Source of the DNA: JBBDXI01 sp040902425 | Lineage (GTDB): Bacteria; Planctomycetota; Phycisphaerae; Phycisphaerales; UBA1924 | DNA length: 10,471 bases | Assembly (NCBI GenBank): GCA_040902425.1 | Contig: JBBDXI010000117.1 | Span: 1-10,471 of the forward strand | Direction: 5' to 3' | Shown: piece after piece, positions 7,616 to 10,471 of the stretch | Layout of the letters: each line of letters starts with the position of its first letter | Position numbering within the stretch: the first letter of the stretch is position 1 | Notes under the pieces: generated by a model | Database searches by the model: none | The model's input: only the letters and a program-made list of their open reading frames with translations | What the model was told of the DNA's origin: nothing | Translations under genes and position numbers: made by a program

Positions 7616-8922
7616 GCGGGCTTCCAGTCGCACGTCAGCGCGCGCACGCGCTCCATGAGGCCGCCCTGGTCCAGCGTGGCCAGGCGCTGGCCGCGCACTA
7701 CCGGGCGGCCGTGGACCCATACGTCGGTCACCGCCTGGTGGGACATCGCGTAGACCACGTTCTTCAGCAGGTGCGACCGCGGATGCAGCGACGGGTGCTC
7801 CAGATCCACCGCCACCAGATCGGCGAACATGCCGGGGGCGATGTCGCCCGCGGGCAGGCCCAGCAGCCGGCCGCCGTCCACCGTGCCCATCGCGAACGCC
7901 TGCTCGGCGGGAAGCCGGGTGCCGTCCAGGTGCCGCACCTTCTGGAGCAGCGCGGCCATGCGCATCTCCTCGAAGACGCTGAGGCGATTGTTGGTGCAGC
8001 CGCCGTCGGTGCCGAGCCCGATCAGGATCCCGAGCGCCTTCATCTCGGTGATGCGGGTGATGCCGTCCCCCAGGATCATATTGGACGAGGGGCAATAGGC
8101 GAGCCCGGCGCCGCGGTCGGCCATCAGGCGCAGCTCCTCGTCGTCGAGCCACACACAGTGCACCCCGATCATGCGCGGCCCCAGCACCCCCAGCTTGTCG
8201 AGCAGCCGGATGGGCGTGGCCCCGTGCTCGGCGAGCGTGCGCTCTCCCTCGTACTGACCCTCCGCGGCGTGGATGTGGAACTTCGTATTGGCTTCCTCCG
8301 CGACCTCCCAGCCCGCGCGGATCATCGCGGGGGACGCCCCGTGGGGACTGTGCGGAGCCGGCTGCACGGCCACCAGCGCGTCCCCGGCGTGCGCGCGGAT
8401 CAGCTCGGCCACCCGCCGCGCAGCGTCCGCGGGCGTCTCGCGATAACGGGCGGGGGCGCCGTCCCAGTCGTACATGGTGCGGGCCAGCACGAGGCGGATG
8501 CCCACGTCGCGCGCGGCCCGGATGACCGCGTCCGCGTTCTCGTTGCCGTTATCTTGAAGGTAGAAGAAGTCCACGCAGGTGGTGGCGCCGTGCAGCAGCA
8601 TCTCGGCGAAGGCGAACGCGGCGCCCAGGTAAATCCCCTCGCGGTCCAGGCGCGTGGAGTAGGGGTAGAGCACGCGGTCGCGCCAGGCCATGAAGTCGAG
8701 GTCGTCGCCCAGGCCGCGCAGCAGGGACTGGAAGGTGTGGCAGTGGGTATTCACGGTGCCGGGCAGGAGGGCCTTGCCGGGCAGTCGGATGACGTCGGAG
8801 GCCGCGGAGGCGTCGGCGGGGGACGGCGGCTGCACCGCCGTGATCCGGCCATCGGCGATGCTCACGATATGGCCGCTCACCTCCCGGCCGCTCGTGAACA
8901 GGAGGTCCGGCCAGAGGCGCAT
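7612..8922 (-). CDS. Amidohydrolase of the ATZ/TRZ and MTA/SAH deaminase type
   Basis: First gene of the operon, 436 residues from ATG 8922. It is a metal-dependent amidohydrolase of the subtype that deaminates or dechlorinates N-heterocycles (triazine hydrolases, methylthioadenosine/S-adenosylhomocysteine deaminase, guanine deaminase). Numbered from the GTG at 8925, one codon earlier, the metal site is visible as HCH (61-63), a further His in FHIHAAE (217 or 219) with Glu222 alongside, His256 in GVHCVW, and Asp307 in GLGTDGG. The beta-sandwich flanks are at about 1-55 and 365-437. Substrate is not decided by sequence alone; a deaminase is the best guess. GTG 8925 and ATG 8922 are adjacent possible starts. 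No Shine-Dalgarno is seen, but TAAGAT lies 6 bases before the ATG. Its stop overlaps the next start as ATGA. The position divergent from the ECF42 module leaves about 120 bp for both promoters. Confidence 0.92.
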   Translation of the reverse strand: MRLWPDLLFTSGREVSGHIVSIADGRITAVQPPSPADASAASDVIRLPGKALLPGTVNTHCHTFQSLLRGLGDDLDFMAWRDRVLYPYSTRLDREGIYLGAAFAFAEMLLHGATTCVDFFYLQDNGNENADAVIRAARDVGIRLVLARTMYDWDGAPARYRETPADAARRVAELIRAHAGDALVAVQPAPHSPHGASPAMIRAGWEVAEEANTKFHIHAAEGQYEGERTLAEHGATPIRLLDKLGVLGPRMIGVHCVWLDDEELRLMADRGAGLAYCPSSNMILGDGITRITEMKALGILIGLGTDGGCTNNRLSVFEEMRMAALLQKVRHLDGTRLPAEQAFAMGTVDGGRLLGLPAGDIAPGMFADLVAVDLEHPSLHPRSHLLKNVVYAMSHQAVTDVWVHGRPVVRGQRLATLDQGGLMERVRALTCDWKPA

Positions 8923-8928
8923 CACGGC

Positions 8929-8934
8929 ATCTTA
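8929..8934 (-). promoter_or_regulatory. Candidate -10 element of the amidohydrolase operon, leaderless geometry
   Basis: On the minus strand this is TAAGAT (5 of 6 matches to TATAAT), ending 6 bases before ATG 8922. That spacing would put the transcription start at the start codon, which fits the lack of a Shine-Dalgarno sequence here. No convincing -35 was found, and the match could be chance. Confidence 0.3.
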
Positions 8935-8981
8935 GCCCGCGCCCCGGGCCTGTGCTAGCCTCCGCTCGGATTCTGCACGGT

Positions 8982-9008
8982 TGTCGAAATGAAGCCCGGT
9001 TGGACGTC
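8982..9008 (+). promoter_or_regulatory. ECF42-type sigma factor promoter (TGTCGA, 17-bp spacer, CGTC)
   Basis: TGTCGA at 8982-8987 and CGTC at 9005-9008 are separated by 17 bases. Published work on ECF42 sigma factors describes a target promoter with TGTCGA at -35 and CGA/TC at -10, found upstream of DGPF genes. Here the motif lies 36 bases before the DGPF start codon, and an ECF42-like sigma factor gene follows, so motif, spacing and context agree. It would make the module self-activating. Two other TGTCGA occurrences in the window lack a properly spaced -10. Confidence 0.75.
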
Positions 9009-9044
9009 ATCAGGGTGATCGAACCCAATTGACGGAGGACGCGC

Positions 9045-9395
9045 ATGAAATACACGATCCTGATCTACGAGACCGAGGCCGCCTTCAGCTCCCGCACCGA
9101 CGCGGGCCGGAAGGAAGCCTACTGGGGCGCCTACCGGGCGTACACCCAGGCCCTGCAGGCTGCCGGCGTCATGGTGGGCGGCGCCGGACTGCAGCCGCCC
9201 CCGCTGGGCACCACGGTGCGCTAGCGCGACGGCAAGCGCCAGGTTCAGGATGGGCCCTACGCCGAGACGAAGGAGCAGCTCGGCGGCTTCTACGAGATCG
9301 ACGTGTCCGATCTCGACACCGCGCTCGACTGGGCCGCCCGCTGTCCCGCGGCCTCGACCGGGGCCGTCGAGGTCCGGCCCAACCTCTCCATGTGA
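9045..9395 (+). pseudogene. DGPF/YCII-related protein with an in-frame TAG at codon 60
   Basis: A small YCII-fold (DGPF) protein of the kind encoded beside ECF42 sigma factors, 116 codons plus stop. It begins MKYTILIYE with a strong GGAGG at 9034-9038, six bases before ATG 9045. Codons 1-59 match the family, then TAG (9222-9224) interrupts between GTTVR and RDGKRQ, after which the same frame continues with the family hallmark (QDGPYAETKEQLGGFYEIDV), then CPAAS and VEVRPN, to a proper TGA at 9393. Homologues have an ordinary residue at the TAG position. Everything else is intact, so this is a single nonsense change: recent inactivation, a sequencing error or, less likely, readthrough. DGPF proteins are ECF42 targets; their biochemical function is not established. 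The 59-residue product alone would lack half the fold. The sigma factor gene follows directly. Confidence 0.85.
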
Positions 9396-9411
9396 CACCT
9401 GTCCATGTGAC
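9387..9411 (+). repeat. Short direct repeat duplicating the DGPF stop / sigma factor start region
   Basis: TCCATGTGAC occurs at 9387-9396 and again at 9402-9411, a 15-base (five-codon) offset. Each copy contains GTGA, giving two in-frame GTG start candidates for the sigma factor gene (9392 and 9407); the first overlaps the DGPF stop codon by the usual 4 bases. It looks like a small tandem duplication at the gene junction. Confidence 0.6.
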
Positions 9412-10471
9412 CACGGGCGACGCGCATCGCGCCGCAGAGCTCGCGGCCCGGGCCTCCTACGGGAGGCTCGTGGCGTACCTCGCCAGGCGCTCGCGCGACG
9501 TGGCGGCCTCGGAGGACGCGCTCGGTGACGCCTTCGTCGCGGCGCTCGCCACGTGGCCGCGCGACGGCGTGCCCGACAAGCCCGAGGGCTGGCTGCTCGC
9601 CACGGCCCGGCGGCGGCTCCTCGACGCTGGCCGACATGCCACCGTGGGGGCGCGCGCGCTCCCCGCGCTCCACGCGATGGTGGACGAGGCGGACGGTGCC
9701 GCCGCGTCGGGGCCCGTCTTCCCGGACGAGCGGCTCGCGCTCCTCTTCGTCTGCGCGCATCCCGCGATCGACGAGGGGATGCGGACACCGCTCATGCTGC
9801 AAACCGTGCTCGGCCTGGACGCGGCCCGGATCGCGGCCGCGTTCGTCGTTCCCGCCGCGACCATGGGCCAGCGGCTGGTCCGGGTGAAGACCAAGATCCG
9901 CGACGCGGGCATCCGGTTCGAGGTTCCCGACCCGCGCGAGCTGCCGGCGCGGCTCGGGCCGGTGCTCGAGGCCATCTACGCGGCCTACGGCAGCGGCTGG
10001 GAAGACGTGGCCGGCGCGGAGGCCCGCCGCGAAGACTTGGCCGACGAGGCGATCTGGCTCGGCCGGCTCGTCACCCGGCTCTTGCCTGATGAGCCCGAGG
10101 CCTGGGGGCTTGCTCGCTCTGATGCTCCACTGCGAGGCGCGGCGCGCGGCCCGCCGCGACGCGAGCGGCGGCTATGTGCCGCTCGGCCGCCAGGACGTCG
10201 AGCGATGGGCCTGGCCGATGATCGAGGAGGCCGAGCGCACGCTGCTGGTTGCCGCGCGCGCGGGTGTGCCGGGCCGCTTCCAGCTCGAGGCCGCCATCCA
10301 GTCGGCGCACGCGCAGCGCGGCCACACCGGCCGGACCGACTGGGACGCGATCGCGCTGCTCTACGAAGGCCTCGTGCGCCTCGCTCCGACCGTCGGGGCC
10401 TACGTGGGGCGGGCGGCCGCGCTCGCGTCCGCGCCGACGTTCAAGCCGGGGGTCTTCGTCGGACGCCTCGA
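9407..10471 (+). pseudogene. ECF42-type sigma factor with C-terminal TPR/DUF6596 region; frameshifted and cut by the window end
   Basis: An ECF sigma factor of the type found with DGPF proteins. From GTG 9407, region 2 spans about 15-75 (ASYGRLVAYLARR, then EDALGDAF and PEGWLLATARRRLLDAGR) and region 4 about 108-172 (PDERLALLFVCAHPAID, LMLQTVLGLDAARIAAAF, then ATMGQRLVRVKTKIRDAGI). The C-terminal extension starts near 175. At the five-G run 10104-10108 (residues 233-234) the frame breaks: removing one G restores EAWGLLALMLHCEARRAARRD and the typical QDVERWAWPMIEEAE and PGRFQLEAAIQSAHA segments through to the window end. As written, the sigma core is whole but the TPR-like extension, reported as needed for ECF42 activity, is scrambled. 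About 50 further C-terminal residues lie outside. GTG 9392 is an alternative start overlapping the DGPF stop. No anti-sigma gene is seen, as usual for this group. Confidence 0.85.

Noticed and set aside
8196..8201. TGTCGA inside the amidohydrolase gene
   Set aside because: There is no CGWC at a 16-18 base distance, and it lies inside coding sequence with no plus-strand gene following.
7711..8958. Plus-strand open frame of 415 codons opposite the amidohydrolase
   Set aside because: It is an antisense shadow rich in His, Val, Gly and Gln with no recognisable domain; the minus strand carries a complete metal site.
9045..9395. Pyrrolysine or other amber recoding in the DGPF gene
   Set aside because: There is no biological reason for a special residue at this position in the family, other genes here use TAG as a normal stop, and a point mutation or base-call error is simpler. 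It is kept only as a low-probability option in the finding.
8955..9788. Minus-strand open frame of 277 codons across the DGPF and sigma factor genes
   Set aside because: It is Arg/Ala/Pro-rich without motifs and antisense to recognisable DGPF and sigma factor sequence; it arises from GC bias.
9553..10089. Plus-strand open frame of 178 codons over the sigma factor gene
   Set aside because: It is Arg-rich shadow sequence; the sigma regions 2 and 4 are in a different plus-strand frame that runs off the window end.

Overview
This is a very GC-rich (about 70% by eye), densely coded bacterial window that looks like a piece of a metagenome-assembled or draft genome. Its first 49 bases are a pure C run, a 10-N gap interrupts one gene, and genes run off both ends. 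Gene content fits a soil or sediment heterotroph with broad catabolic capacity: a CoxL-type molybdenum hydroxylase, a VOC protein, a haloalkane dehalogenase, an ATZ/TRZ amidohydrolase, a LivG-like ATPase and an ECF42-type sigma factor. Candidatus Rokubacteria/Methylomirabilota is my best guess; Proteobacteria, Myxococcota or Actinobacteriota cannot be excluded from sequence alone.

Layout. (1) 50-2107 (+): molybdopterin-binding large subunit of a xanthine dehydrogenase/CO dehydrogenase-family enzyme, missing its N-terminus. (2) 2104-3949 (-): a VOC (glyoxalase-fold) gene broken by the assembly gap, then an O-methyltransferase-fold gene whose stop codon overlaps the stop of the first gene inside one CTAG. 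(3) 4014-4901 (+): a haloalkane dehalogenase with all five catalytic residues, divergent from the VOC gene. (4) 4909-4991: a palindromic C/G-rich element with nested hairpins between two convergent genes, probably a bidirectional terminator and a dispersed repeat. (5) 4996-8922 (-): a four-gene operon, transcribed amidohydrolase, ABC ATPase, MetE-like protein, alpha/beta hydrolase, with every junction a 4-bp stop/start overlap (ATGA, ATGA, GTGA). (6) 8982-10471 (+): an ECF42-type sigma factor module, made of a recognisable ECF42-like promoter, a DGPF/YCII gene and the sigma factor gene.

The strongest leads are regions 5 and 6. In region 5 the ATPase keeps Walker A but has lost the consensus Q-loop, signature, Walker B glutamate and H-loop residues. 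It has no permease or binding protein nearby and sits translationally coupled between a deaminase-type amidohydrolase and a stand-alone MetE-like, probably zinc-binding, protein. In region 6 the promoter is well formed, but the DGPF gene carries an in-frame TAG at codon 60 and the sigma factor gene a 1-base frameshift in a G run. Both lesions lie in otherwise intact, recognisable coding sequence, so this is either a decaying regulatory module or local sequencing error.

No RNA genes, CRISPR arrays, insertion sequences or transposase genes were seen. No stretch over 300 bases lacks a gene.
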